Assembly: GCA_039820545.1 (NCBI GenBank)
Contig: JBCBPW010000020.1
Span: forward strand, 1 to 64,000
DNA from: JALEFZ01 sp039820545
GTDB lineage: Bacteria; Bacteroidota; Bacteroidia; J057
Direction of reading: 5' to 3'
Length of the DNA stretch: 64,000 nt
A program made the translations under genes and the position numbers. Of this stretch, positions 17,425 through 27,128 are shown piece after piece (position 1 is the stretch's first letter; the number at the start of each line of letters is the position of its first letter). The notes beneath the pieces are model-generated. The model was not told the DNA's origin. It saw only the letters and a list, made by a program, of their open reading frames with translations, and ran no database searches.

Positions 17425-19536
17425 ATGCATGCCAACCCAACAGAGGATAAAACCTTTGATTTAATTCATCGAGCTTCCGATCCTACATTCGTCTTCGATG
17501 TATCTACCGAAGTATTCGTCGACATGAATATACCAGCGGTAGCATTTTTGGGTTACAGCAAGGGGGAATTGAGGCAAATGGGAATCAAGGATATAAGCCC
17601 TTCACTCATAAGAGGGCGAACAGTGCATGAGATCGCCGCAGAAAGGATTCAAGAAGCACTTGAGGGAGGAAATCCTGTATACGATTGGATACATATACAT
17701 CAATCTGGTGAAGAAATTCCATGTGAGGTTCGATTGATCCGAGTTCCTCCTTACGAACGTCCGTTGGTAAGGGCCACACTGATAGACAAAAGAAACTGGA
17801 AACTTCAACCAGAAAGAAGGGAAAGTGAGGAAAGATTATTACTGGCAATGAAAGCCACTGGTTTAGGTACTTATGACTGGTACCCAGAAGAAAATCGCAT
17901 CTTTTGGGATGAAAGAATGCATGAAATTTTCCATCTAGCTCCCTCCTCAACTGTAGATCGCAATGCCTACTTTTTGTCGATCATGCATCCAGATGAACGG
18001 GAAGCGATGGTCAAGTTCCTGACAGAAGGCTTATTCGAAGATCAAGACACACAATTCTTTGATGACCCCTATCGTGTGATTCTCAATGGAAAGATCCATC
18101 ACATGCGGACCATTGGAATGGTCCTGAGAAACAGTCAGCAGAAAATCTACAGGGTCATCGGCACGGTACAAGATCAAACCGCCCAAATTGAGGCTGCTCA
18201 AACCGCCGAAGCCTTTCAAGCAAGATGGAAATCCATCGCAGAAAATCCATTTGACTGGCTCATGATTATCGATCCTTCAGGTACATTTCAATATGTAAAC
18301 AGGACTGCCCCCCCTTTTGATAAGGAAGATGTGATCGGAAAGATGACCGTTTTTGACTGCATCGACCCCTCACAGCAGGAATACGTGCGAGATGAGCTCA
18401 GCTTTGTTTTTGCCTCAGGTAAAGCAGGCTACTATGAATCCTTTTTCCCTGGCCTCAACCAATGGACTGCCAACTACATAGGGCCCATCTTGAAGGACGG
18501 TAAAGTCACCCACGTGTCGATCATGACACGCAATATCACCAATCAAAGGAATATCGAACAACACCTACGTGAGACAGACTGGATCTTGAAACAAGCACAG
18601 CGAATCACACAACTAGGAGGATGGGACTGGAATATCCAAACAGGAGAAGTCAAGTGGACACCCGAAATGTTTGAAATCTATGGCATGGACCCTCAAGGTC
18701 CACCACTATCCCCTGATCAATTTCTAGATGATATCCATCCTGAAGATAAAGAGCTGGTAAAAAAAGCCATCTCGGAAGCGACGGAGGAGATGCGTCCCTA
18801 TCAGTCCTCCCATCGCATCGTCCGAAGATCAGATCAATCTATCAGACACATCAGAGCCTTTGGAGAAACTTTTTATGATGAAAATGGGAAGCAGAATCGA
18901 CTTATAGGGACGATTCAGGATTTCACCGAGGTCCTAGAAAGCCAGATTCGATATCAGACATTTTTCGAAGACAATATCAGCGCCGTTTTTTGGATTGAGA
19001 TGAAAAAAGCCATTCCCACCGACTTACCAGCCCAGGAGCAAGCGCAGCTCATCTTCAAAAATGCCTATGTCAAGGACTGTAGCAATAGAGCAGCTCAGAT
19101 GTATGGCCTCTCAAGCAAAGAAGAGGTGATCGGGGGGCATATTGCAAAAGCTTGGCATCTAGAAACCAAAGAGGAATTGCAAGCTTTTCTGGCATTGACA
19201 GAAACCTTCATCGAGAGTGGCTATAGCTGGGAAAATATGCTAACAGAAGAAAAAAATGTGGCAGGCGAAACGAAACGATTTCATAATAGCATGAAAGGTG
19301 TCGTGGAGAATGGAAATCTAGTCAGAATCTGGGGTTCCCTTTTAGATGTGAGCACCTTGTTTCCTATCGCTACACAAACAAAACTTGCAGACGTTCAAAA
19401 GACACACATTCTCAAAATCCTAGAAGCTGTCAACTGGAAAATCGAAGGAAAAGATGGTGCTGCTCAAGTGCTGGACCTGAAACCCAGTACCCTCCGAGAT
19501 AAAATGAAAAAACTGGATATTCGTAGGAAATCCTAA
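17425..19536 (+). CDS. Five-PAS regulator with C-terminal Fis-type HTH
   Basis: A 703-residue soluble protein. PAS-like modules lie at residues about 7-125, 135-255, 265-375, 385-505 and 510-640. The second and fourth are PAS_3-like, with GLGTYDWYPEENRIFW and GGWDWNIQTGEVKW. The last 45 residues (ILKILEAVNWKIEGKDGAAQ, then LDLKPSTLRDKMKKLDI) form a Fis/HTH_8 helix-turn-helix, the DNA-binding end of sigma-54 activators such as FhlA. The AAA+ sigma-54 domain normally next to it is absent, and so are histidine-kinase and GGDEF domains. It therefore looks like a one-component DNA-binding sensor. An imperfect palindrome upstream of its own promoter is a candidate binding site. The signals sensed are unknown. 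Confidence 0.85.
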   Translation: MHANPTEDKTFDLIHRASDPTFVFDVSTEVFVDMNIPAVAFLGYSKGELRQMGIKDISPSLIRGRTVHEIAAERIQEALEGGNPVYDWIHIHQSGEEIPCEVRLIRVPPYERPLVRATLIDKRNWKLQPERRESEERLLLAMKATGLGTYDWYPEENRIFWDERMHEIFHLAPSSTVDRNAYFLSIMHPDEREAMVKFLTEGLFEDQDTQFFDDPYRVILNGKIHHMRTIGMVLRNSQQKIYRVIGTVQDQTAQIEAAQTAEAFQARWKSIAENPFDWLMIIDPSGTFQYVNRTAPPFDKEDVIGKMTVFDCIDPSQQEYVRDELSFVFASGKAGYYESFFPGLNQWTANYIGPILKDGKVTHVSIMTRNITNQRNIEQHLRETDWILKQAQRITQLGGWDWNIQTGEVKWTPEMFEIYGMDPQGPPLSPDQFLDDIHPEDKELVKKAISEATEEMRPYQSSHRIVRRSDQSIRHIRAFGETFYDENGKQNRLIGTIQDFTEVLESQIRYQTFFEDNISAVFWIEMKKAIPTDLPAQEQAQLIFKNAYVKDCSNRAAQMYGLSSKEEVIGGHIAKAWHLETKEELQAFLALTETFIESGYSWENMLTEEKNVAGETKRFHNSMKGVVENGNLVRIWGSLLDVSTLFPIATQTKLADVQKTHILKILEAVNWKIEGKDGAAQVLDLKPSTLRDKMKKLDIRRKS

Positions 19537-19555
19537 GTACAGTCTGTGAAAATCC

Positions 19556-19611
19556 CTGTAGTCTGTAGTCTGTAGTCTGTAGTCTGTAGTCTGTAGTCTG
19601 TAGTCTGTAGT
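19556..19611. repeat. Heptanucleotide tandem repeat, eight copies
   Basis: CTGTAGT is repeated eight times without interruption, 20 bp after the stop codon of the PAS regulator. Such arrays are prone to slippage and copy-number change. Confidence 0.95.
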
Positions 19612-19699
19612 GAAGTACATCTGATTCCCACAGATTCAAAGGATTTTCGCAGATTCTTCCCTTATAGAGCTAATGATTCATCCTTGTCCTTTCGCCTTC

Positions 19700-21499
19700 T
19701 TACTTCAAGAAAGGCTGTGACCAAGTACCAGTAGGTGTCTCTATCCTGACGATGTAAGCGCCCCCAACCCAATCTGATACATCCACCTGACTATTTTGCC
19801 AATCACGATAAGTCTGATACCAAATCACCTTTCCTTTCGTATCTACGATGGTGACTGATACATCTGACCAGGTGAATTCTGATGTCATATTGAGAAGATC
19901 TACTACAGGATTGGGATATAAACGAATAGTTGCTTCCCATGTAGGCCTAACACGTGTCGTCATGAAATTTTGACAAGCTGTAGGCAGGGTACATCCGTCC
20001 TTGCTCAGCAAGACGCCATAGTCTCCTGATTGTGTGGGTAAAAAGATCTTGTTCGTGGCGCCTTCTAGGAGTGTATTTTCTATGCCACAGGCAAACCACT
20101 GATAGGTCGCATCTGCTAGATCTGCCTCGATACCTCCAGGTACTGTGCTGATCGCCGTATCCAGGGAGCAAGGCTCGACAAAATAGACCGCACCCGCATT
20201 GGCAGTCGAATCCGCTCCCCCCTCATCTGTATCCTCAGCCTGAGCGCCTACGATGATAAAATCTCCTGAAATGGCCGTAGAGAAGCCGTAAAAATCTGTG
20301 GCCTCGCGATCAGGTGCTACAATTTTTTGCACTTGTATCCACTGGTCCATATTGTCCTTCTCAAAAAGGTAGATCGCTCCTGCATCATTGATCGAATCAG
20401 GAAAAAATACACTCTCCCACTCCCCAGGTGCGCCCACTACCAGCCGATTGCCTGAGGTCCCTATCCTTTGACCAAAGAAGGCTTCCTCTTCGCGATCTCC
20501 TGCATTGATTTTTTGGGTTTCCTCCCATGATCCTTGCATATTTTTTCGAAAAATGTGGATAGAGCCCGCGTCAAAAATGGGGTTCAAGTTTGCTTCGTCA
20601 TTGTCGTCTCCGTCTGCTGCGACGAATATAAAATCGCCCTCGATGGCGACCGATCCTCCAAAGAGGTCTCCTCCGATCCAGTCTGCTGTATCAGGCAGGA
20701 GCTTTTGGGACTGGGTCCAGTTTTGGCTCATCTGATCGAAGGTAAACACATAAGCCCCTCCTGCGGATGCGTCGTTGGTTCCGCCAGTGGCATTGGGTAA
20801 GCGCCAGGCACCAATGATGGCCGTTCCCCCTTCGATGTCCACGGCAGAGCCGAAGTTAGCGTTCCTCGTCGGATCTGAAGCTGTGAGCCGCTGGTTGACG
20901 GACCAGCCCCCTTGCATATTGCGATTAGCTACATAAACGGCCCCCGCATCGCGGATCATATTTACATCTTCAAATGTGCAGGAGATCATTGCCGTATCTC
21001 CTCTGAGAATGACTGCGCTGCCGAAGTTATCAAAAGTTTCAAAGTTGGCATGAAAGAGATCTGCGACTTCCTGCCATACACCCTGTCCATTTCGCTCAAA
21101 TACATAAGCGGCCCCTACCCCATTGAGTCCAGCCTGGCTTTTGTTGGGAGCGCCCACGATAGCATAATTCCCTTCTATGTCTACATTAAATCCAAATCGA
21201 TCATTGGGCATGCGATCGGAGGGAACAATCTTTTGGACGAATTGCCAATCACCATTCATATCTCGCTCATAGATAAAAGCTGCACCTGCATTCGCCAAAG
21301 AATCTCCTTCCTGTGGATCGAGATCGTGCAAGCTAGAACCTGCAATGGCATAATCGCCATCAATAGCGACGGTAGATCCTAAGAAGTCCCCAATGTTCCT
21401 TTCGGGTGCAAAAAACTTCGTGGACTTAAAAAAATCCTGTCCATGAACTAGGCTTGAAAGTAAGAATCCGCATAAGAGGAAGGGTAGTATATTTTTCAT
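19700..21499 (-). CDS. Seven-repeat FG-GAP propeller protein with T9SS tail
   Basis: A 599-residue secreted protein; ATG at 21497-21499 gives MKNILPFLLCGFLLSSLVHG as signal peptide, and longer in-frame starts add a cysteine- and arginine-rich leader unlike a signal. Residues about 20-430 hold seven repeats of the form FG-(S/F)-x-V-x-I-x-G-x-x-A-I-(V/I)-GA, each followed by GA-x-Y-(V/I)-F, enough for a seven-bladed beta-propeller. Next comes a cysteine-paired Ig-like module (ATYQWFACGIENTLLEG). The end is a T9SS sorting domain (IRLYPNPVVDLLNM to GGAYIVRIETPTG). It differs from the calcium-loop FG-GAP protein at 1568-3703: these repeats lack DxDxDG. A surface or secreted role is likely; the ligand is unknown. 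Confidence 0.88.
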   Translation of the reverse strand: MKNILPFLLCGFLLSSLVHGQDFFKSTKFFAPERNIGDFLGSTVAIDGDYAIAGSSLHDLDPQEGDSLANAGAAFIYERDMNGDWQFVQKIVPSDRMPNDRFGFNVDIEGNYAIVGAPNKSQAGLNGVGAAYVFERNGQGVWQEVADLFHANFETFDNFGSAVILRGDTAMISCTFEDVNMIRDAGAVYVANRNMQGGWSVNQRLTASDPTRNANFGSAVDIEGGTAIIGAWRLPNATGGTNDASAGGAYVFTFDQMSQNWTQSQKLLPDTADWIGGDLFGGSVAIEGDFIFVAADGDDNDEANLNPIFDAGSIHIFRKNMQGSWEETQKINAGDREEEAFFGQRIGTSGNRLVVGAPGEWESVFFPDSINDAGAIYLFEKDNMDQWIQVQKIVAPDREATDFYGFSTAISGDFIIVGAQAEDTDEGGADSTANAGAVYFVEPCSLDTAISTVPGGIEADLADATYQWFACGIENTLLEGATNKIFLPTQSGDYGVLLSKDGCTLPTACQNFMTTRVRPTWEATIRLYPNPVVDLLNMTSEFTWSDVSVTIVDTKGKVIWYQTYRDWQNSQVDVSDWVGGAYIVRIETPTGTWSQPFLK

Positions 21500-21671
21500 A
21501 GATGTAGGTTGTTTCATCCAATATACGATACGGTTTCTTGATCTACATTTTCTTAGCATCCGAATTTTTTGTTTTTGGCTATTTCTGCAAGGGGGTAGGT
21601 GGGCCACCTCCTGCTCGGTCTTTAGATCGTGATTCCCCAAACAAACATCCTTTTATTTCAAACAGACCATC

Positions 21672-21908
21672 ATGTATAAGTACCTTCCAATAATCGCTTG
21701 TGTATTATTCTGCTTGAATCTTGTGATCTTCGCGATGAGTGACGAAACGACTCAAAGCCACCAGGAGACTGAAAGTGCTGTAGAAAGTATGCCTGATAAT
21801 CCAGGCAATGTTTGTCTCAGACAAGCATTGGAGGATGCGACTGTTACTCACTTATATGAACATAAAGAGCGGATCGCAGAAATGGTATATACTGACGATC
21901 AGACATAA
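21672..21908 (+). CDS. Small exported or membrane-anchored protein, unknown
   Basis: A 78-residue frame with one hydrophobic N-terminal helix (YLPIIACVLFCLNLVIFAM) and an acidic, polar remainder (Q/E/S-rich, then a charged helix). No family is recognised. It lies divergent to the FG-GAP gene with a 170-bp spacer, and no ribosome site is obvious. It could be a small secreted or anchored protein; a chance frame is possible. Confidence 0.45.
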   Translation: MYKYLPIIACVLFCLNLVIFAMSDETTQSHQETESAVESMPDNPGNVCLRQALEDATVTHLYEHKERIAEMVYTDDQT

Positions 21909-22065
21909 TATTGCACATCCTATACTCCATCAGGGTCTGTACATAGTGAAAAGCGTTGAGACTTCAGCTTAACCTCAACCACGAAAGGAATAGAAAGCTT
22001 TCTCGAAATATTTCTGGAACATTTTCATATACCCTCAACAACCTGTACCTCTAATCTAGACCTTC

Positions 22066-22845
22066 TTATAAACCCAAGAAAGGCCTTCCTTGCAATGCTT
22101 GCCAGAGGGTAAAACTGACAAAGGCTAGATAAGCCAAGCTAAAAAGGAGGATCCCCCATTTGCTTTCGATGACATAATAACCTGCCAAGGGGAGGATTTG
22201 GAGGGCATGCATACCAAAGAAATGGGCAATCCGTAAGTCGCCATGTTGTTTGCTCCAATTGACGACGGGCAATCCTTCTCCTCCATCGGGTGCTCCTACG
22301 GTATGTGCCAGTTGGCGCCCCATGACCGCCCCTTCCATCGCGAAAATGACGAATAAGGTGATCCCCAAACGGATGCCCCATACATAGGCTTCGGGTAAGT
22401 GAGATAGGTCCTTGACAAAGAAAAGCAGACCTATATAGGCCGTCCACGCTGTCATGAACATAATCGCGGCTCCCATGAGGGTAAACATATTGGCATGGAA
22501 GGCCGAGGAGGTATTGAAATGGGAGAGGTCGCCCAAACCTGCCTTCCACGTGATATAGATCAGTTCAAAAAACATAATCGCAATCACTGCCCATGAAAAC
22601 CATTGTACTTGTATAGGCGAGCGAAGTTCGTACAGCAACCATCCCAAAGTCCACACAAAGATCCCTGCTGAAAGGAAGAATTTCGTAGGCTTGATCCATG
22701 CATTGATACCTAGGACTTTTTGACCTGTCAGGAAAATGAGTCCCCCCGTCACGGCTGCTCCTAAAAACATCAAGACCCCTGACCAAAAGAGTGCTTCGTT
22801 TCGCGCCTGTAATTCCTGAATAAAATCGATGCTGAACTCCTTCAT
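22066..22845 (-). CDS. Seven-helix membrane protein, conserved, unknown function
   Basis: A 259-residue protein with about seven membrane helices. Conserved-looking features are GLIFLTGQKVLGINAWIKP near the second helix, KFFLSAGIFVW, an E-G-A-V-M-G-R-Q loop, and WSKQHGDLRIAHFFGMHALQ, which contains several histidines within or next to the membrane. The histidines suggest heme, metal or proton handling, but I cannot name the function. It seems to be transcribed alone on the minus strand, 130 bp from the end of the Roc-COR gene. Confidence 0.75.
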   Translation of the reverse strand: MKEFSIDFIQELQARNEALFWSGVLMFLGAAVTGGLIFLTGQKVLGINAWIKPTKFFLSAGIFVWTLGWLLYELRSPIQVQWFSWAVIAIMFFELIYITWKAGLGDLSHFNTSSAFHANMFTLMGAAIMFMTAWTAYIGLLFFVKDLSHLPEAYVWGIRLGITLFVIFAMEGAVMGRQLAHTVGAPDGGEGLPVVNWSKQHGDLRIAHFFGMHALQILPLAGYYVIESKWGILLFSLAYLAFVSFTLWQALQGRPFLGL

Positions 22846-22960
22846 TTAGCTGTCTGATTTTTGTATCAATAGGGATGTATGCTTGACTTTGGATAAATAA
22901 GAAGGAAGGGGTTTGTTGGTGGGATAAGGGGTTTTGAATGGGTGGGGAGGATGTTTGCCT

Positions 22961-22981
22961 ACGCTTTAGCGGTGGGCCTAC
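22961..22981. repeat. Dispersed repeat overlapping the stop codon of the Roc-COR gene
   Basis: This 21-nt unit, ending TAGCGGTGGGCCTAC, matches 27091-27111 with one mismatch. The stop codon of the LRR-Roc-COR gene (22978-22980) lies inside it. Confidence 0.7.
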
Positions 22982-25900
22982 GGGATGAGGTCGGTCGGAT
23001 CTAGCTGATCGAGTCCGAGATTCTTGGCGAGCTTGTTGAAGGAGTCTGCCAATTTCTCTATCGCTTCGCGGCCTTTCTGGATCTTACTCAGCTTGTCTCC
23101 CAGCGCAGAAGTAGCTCCCAACTTCTTTTCGAGGTAGCGTTTGACCTTGGGCATCAAACCCGATTTTTGGATGGCTTCCTCATTGCCCTGTGTCTGATCG
23201 AGCTTATCCTGAATCTTTTCGAGCTTGGCTTCGTCCTCAGGCGCGACCTCTTCCAGCATCCAATCTTTGAAGTCTTCAAAATGAGATTGGAGATCTACCC
23301 AGTCCTGTCTGATCTCTAGATGGATGTTGACCTTGTTGGTTTGGGCGACTTGTTGGTTTACATTGACCTGAAGGGCGTTGGGATTATTTGAGTTCACTAT
23401 GGCTAATTTCAAAAGCTCTATCAATTTATCCTCTCGAATATTAGGAGAAGAGTCAGAATTCTTCACCCCAAACTCCATGGTGGGATGCGTTTGTTCACTT
23501 GAATAGGAATAATCCATTACACCTCCAATCAAGCCCAGAATATTTACCCTTTGTTTCCCTTTGATACAATATACCTCTTGCTCCCCTCCTTCCAAGTATC
23601 CCTTTAACTCCTCTACCTTGTAATAATTTGGCTCTATAGCCCCTTCACAGACAGGGCAATGACAAGGAATCAATTCCTTGGGAGGAAAATCCTTAAACTT
23701 CTCATGTAGCTTCGGCATCTCCATACGGATGCGCTCGAGCAAGATCTTTCTTTCTGTAGCACCTCCCTGAATAGAGATCCCTATTCCTTTAGCATCATCA
23801 TAATAGGATAGCTCGATCTTAGCAATCGCCCCTTCATATTCCAGAATGACTCCTTTTTTCCATGTTTGGGGCTTCCCTGCAATGTACTGGGTAAAATCCC
23901 CTAAACGAACGGCAAGTCTGGGCACCAATCCTTTGGGCATAAAGCCATATTGGTAACGATAACGAAGATTGCCTCGATAGTTCCAGTCGTTTTGAGGGTC
24001 CTTGTCCGACATAAGAGAAGGGACCATATAGGTGTCCTTAACATTCTTCACCTGATGAATCAAGTCAAACTGGTCCTTCTTCATCATGGTGAGGAGTTTT
24101 CCCTTTTCTCGGTTTGTATATTGCTTACCCCAGCGACTATACAGCCACTCCTGCGTAAACTGCCCCTCACTTTTCTCAATTTCCTGATCAGAGAGGATGT
24201 CATATATAGCATTGACTGCCCATTGGGGTTGCAGGATGATAAACTCTACCAGCGCCTCATCGTGCTGGAAGTGGAGCATGAGCCCCAGGTCGTGAAGGTA
24301 TTGAGAGAGGACCAGTTGATCTCGCTCATTTTCTATTCCCTTGCTCACACATACTTCCTGATACTTTGTCAAACCGATATGCTTATATGTGTCCGCGAGC
24401 TTTTCGATGTCCTGCCTAACTTCCACCCAACTCTGTGGCAACAGGTCCCCCACATGGTCCAATCCCTGGAGCATCGAACAGATTTTTTGCCGCACATCCA
24501 AGTAACGACCATTCCATATCTTCCTTTTGGGATCATGCGGCTCAGAGAGATCGACTTCTCCTTTGACTTTGGGAAGGTCGGGATACAGCCTGTTGTAGTG
24601 CTCCTCATCGTAATTCGTGACACTCTTATGCTGGTTTTCATTTAGGACTACCAGTACAGGGCTTGCTTTTTTATTTTGATCCAGGCCCAATCGCTGGATG
24701 ATGTCAAACCAGTAGTCAAACTCTGTATCCTGTCTCCGATTATCTGCTAGGAGCACATAGAGTACACGAGACGATAAAAAGAAGTGGTGGATCTGATACT
24801 GGATCTCTTGCCCACCAAAGTCCCACAGATTCGCCTGGAATTTACCCGATGGACTGGGTATACAATCAAATTCCCACCCTTTGTGAATGTGGATCCCTAC
24901 CGTAGACTCCTGCTCCTGTGGCACTTGGTAAGTGGGATCGATAAGTTTACGCATGAGGGTCGTTTTCCCTGCACCAGGCTGGCCTACAAAGAGTACACGC
25001 GCTTCATAAAGTGGTTGTGGTTTTCCCTTTTCTTGTTCAGCAAAGTAGCTTTTGATGGCTTCAAGCCCCTTGGAGATAATCTCAGGTGGGGGGGTATGTA
25101 AGTTATTTCCATCCAAATATAACGATGTCAAACTCTTGAATCCACGAAGAAAATTAACCTGCTCAAAATGATTATTCCTTAAATCCAATGAAATCAAGCT
25201 GATCGATTGACCCCGAAAATCGATATGATGTAAATGATTATTCCTCAATGAGAGCGAAGTCAAACTAGGTAGTTGATCCAAAAAGTCTATGGAGGTCAAG
25301 TCATTATTCCTTAGCGACAATGACGTTAAGGTAGTTACTCGTCCAAGAAAGCTTACATTTCTGAGGTCATTATTTCTTAAAGACAATGAAGTCAGATGGG
25401 GTAATTGATCCAAAAAATCATAGTCCTTGATTTGCTTGTTCCAACTTAGATCCAGTGAAGTTATATTAGGTAATTGACCCAGGAACCTAACATGTTCAAG
25501 ATCATTATTCCTTAGCGAGAGGGAGGTCAGATTAGTCAGTCGGCCTAAAAAGCTGTAGTCTCTGATCTGGCTGTTCCAACTCAAATCTAGCAAGTTTAAA
25601 TTTGTCAATCGACCAAGTAAATTAACATGACTTAGATTATTATTTCTTAAATCTAATGAAGTCAAGCTCGTTAATTGGCTTAGAAAACTTACCTGCTCCA
25701 AATGATTCTCACTTAAATCTAAGGAAATGAGGCTATCCAGATCTCTTAAGGAATCTAAAGAGTCTAGATGATTGGAACTCAATGAAAGTAATTTTAATGA
25801 AGCCAGCTTACGGACAAAACTTCCAGATTTGAGGCTGTTGTTCCTCAAATCAAGTGAAGTGAGGCCAGTCAATTGACTTAAAGCATCTGCTCGGCCCAAA

Positions 25901-26703
25901 TTATTTTCACTCAAATCCAATGAGGTTAAACTGGCTAATTGACTTAGAAAATCAACCCTGCTTAAATTATTATTCCTCAGTGAAAGTGTGTTCAAACATG
26001 GCAACTCATTTAGAAAATCATAGTCATTGATTTGTCTATTGGAGCTTAAGTAAAGGGATGTCAATTGAGTTAATTGACCAAGAAAGTTATAATTCTCAAT
26101 TTCTTTATTGTCACTTAAATCAAGTGATACCAAGCTCGTCAACTGGCTTAAAGAAGCAACTCGATTCAGATTATTATTCCTCAAATCGAGTGAAGTCAAG
26201 TTGACTAGTCGACTAAGAAAATTCTCTTGACTCAGATTATTGTTTCTTAAATCAAGTACTTCTAGACTAGGCAGTTGATAAAGAAATTCTACTTGGCTTA
26301 AATTATTATTCCTCAATGAAAGCGATATTAAGCTAGGTAGATTGTAAAGGAAGTTGTAATCCTTCAACTTTGGATTATATCCTATCCTTAGTTCTCTTAA
26401 ATGGTTTAATTTATGAGAGACATCTGGCCATTTACTCATGCCTCCTCTCAAACTCAGTTTCTGTAATTGAGATAACTCATGGAGGATGATCGCCCAAGGA
26501 ATCTGGCCCTCATGGATATAGTCTAAAGCTAAAGCAACTATTTGATTATTTTGGTCAACCACATAGCCTCTGGTGCCAGCTATGTACCGAATATACTTCC
26601 CCATATTCCAATCCTGGAAGTTCCCGTTTTCGTCTAGCGCTATTTCTGGTAGAGGAAAACCAATACTTTTTTCAATTTCAAGGATGATGTTCGGTTTAGA
26701 CAT
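22978..26703 (-). CDS. LRR-Roc-COR (ROCO) protein
   Basis: A 1241-residue soluble multidomain protein. Residues about 78-540 contain about 21 leucine-rich repeats of 22-23 residues (pattern LTSLSLRNN). The Roc GTPase follows: Walker A GQPGAGKT near residue 571 and switch II DFGGQ near 624. The G4 position reads NENQ near residue 686, where GTPases have NKxD. The COR domain covers about 760-1010. CHCPVC near 1016 plus a later cysteine looks like a zinc site. The last 120 residues are charged and helical, probably an oligomerisation or effector-association segment. Roco proteins are dimeric GTP-regulated switches whose LRRs sense partners. No kinase domain is present. It stands alone between two copies of a dispersed repeat. 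The role may be signalling or defence, but neither can be shown here. Confidence 0.9.
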   Translation of the reverse strand: MSKPNIILEIEKSIGFPLPEIALDENGNFQDWNMGKYIRYIAGTRGYVVDQNNQIVALALDYIHEGQIPWAIILHELSQLQKLSLRGGMSKWPDVSHKLNHLRELRIGYNPKLKDYNFLYNLPSLISLSLRNNNLSQVEFLYQLPSLEVLDLRNNNLSQENFLSRLVNLTSLDLRNNNLNRVASLSQLTSLVSLDLSDNKEIENYNFLGQLTQLTSLYLSSNRQINDYDFLNELPCLNTLSLRNNNLSRVDFLSQLASLTSLDLSENNLGRADALSQLTGLTSLDLRNNSLKSGSFVRKLASLKLLSLSSNHLDSLDSLRDLDSLISLDLSENHLEQVSFLSQLTSLTSLDLRNNNLSHVNLLGRLTNLNLLDLSWNSQIRDYSFLGRLTNLTSLSLRNNDLEHVRFLGQLPNITSLDLSWNKQIKDYDFLDQLPHLTSLSLRNNDLRNVSFLGRVTTLTSLSLRNNDLTSIDFLDQLPSLTSLSLRNNHLHHIDFRGQSISLISLDLRNNHFEQVNFLRGFKSLTSLYLDGNNLHTPPPEIISKGLEAIKSYFAEQEKGKPQPLYEARVLFVGQPGAGKTTLMRKLIDPTYQVPQEQESTVGIHIHKGWEFDCIPSPSGKFQANLWDFGGQEIQYQIHHFFLSSRVLYVLLADNRRQDTEFDYWFDIIQRLGLDQNKKASPVLVVLNENQHKSVTNYDEEHYNRLYPDLPKVKGEVDLSEPHDPKRKIWNGRYLDVRQKICSMLQGLDHVGDLLPQSWVEVRQDIEKLADTYKHIGLTKYQEVCVSKGIENERDQLVLSQYLHDLGLMLHFQHDEALVEFIILQPQWAVNAIYDILSDQEIEKSEGQFTQEWLYSRWGKQYTNREKGKLLTMMKKDQFDLIHQVKNVKDTYMVPSLMSDKDPQNDWNYRGNLRYRYQYGFMPKGLVPRLAVRLGDFTQYIAGKPQTWKKGVILEYEGAIAKIELSYYDDAKGIGISIQGGATERKILLERIRMEMPKLHEKFKDFPPKELIPCHCPVCEGAIEPNYYKVEELKGYLEGGEQEVYCIKGKQRVNILGLIGGVMDYSYSSEQTHPTMEFGVKNSDSSPNIREDKLIELLKLAIVNSNNPNALQVNVNQQVAQTNKVNIHLEIRQDWVDLQSHFEDFKDWMLEEVAPEDEAKLEKIQDKLDQTQGNEEAIQKSGLMPKVKRYLEKKLGATSALGDKLSKIQKGREAIEKLADSFNKLAKNLGLDQLDPTDLIP

Positions 26704-27128
26704 GAATTCCTGGGGTTAGAGTCATGATGCTGCTGAATAAGATAGGACTTTTTTGGTCTTTCGTGAATGATATGCGTGAGATTTTGAAAGGACAGTCAGG
26801 GAATAAAATGAGGGAACTTAAAAATCCATCCGAGAATCAGATCTTATCTGATAATCTGCTTGTGTGTGGAGTACCTTCACAAATTAAACAGTGGGACACT
26901 GCCTTCATCAGATTGTATCTGGAGCATGTAGGAAGCTTCCGTTACAAACTGAAGGGGGCTAGTTCTATGCAAAGCAGGTAATGGAGGATCTCTCCTACAT
27001 GATCTCTTGGGGAAGGGTACTTAAAAAATGTGCTCCACGTAGTAAGAGGACTACGCAGAGCATCGTGTTTCACTTTTCCTTATAATACCCACGCTGTAGC
27101 GGTGGGCCTACACGCCGTGGCGATGGAC
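26704..27128. other. Intergenic region with palindromic repeats, no secure gene
   Basis: This 425-bp stretch between the Roc-COR start and the fasciclin stop has an 85-codon plus-strand frame (26724-26981) with no recognisable protein features. CGTAGT/ACTACG (27038-27055) forms a hairpin followed by CTACGCAGAGC, a word shared with 7354-7364. Two related units ending in CCTAC occur at 27097-27111 and 27118-27132. Confidence 0.55.

Noticed and set aside
22978..26703. A complete known NLR-type or other named defence system around the Roc-COR gene
   Set aside because: No nuclease, TIR, protease or other effector gene is adjacent, and no transposase or integrase marks an island.
26724..26981. 85-codon plus-strand frame upstream of the Roc-COR gene
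   Set aside because: No ribosome site, domain or signal is seen, and the composition looks like intergenic DNA. A real small gene cannot be excluded.
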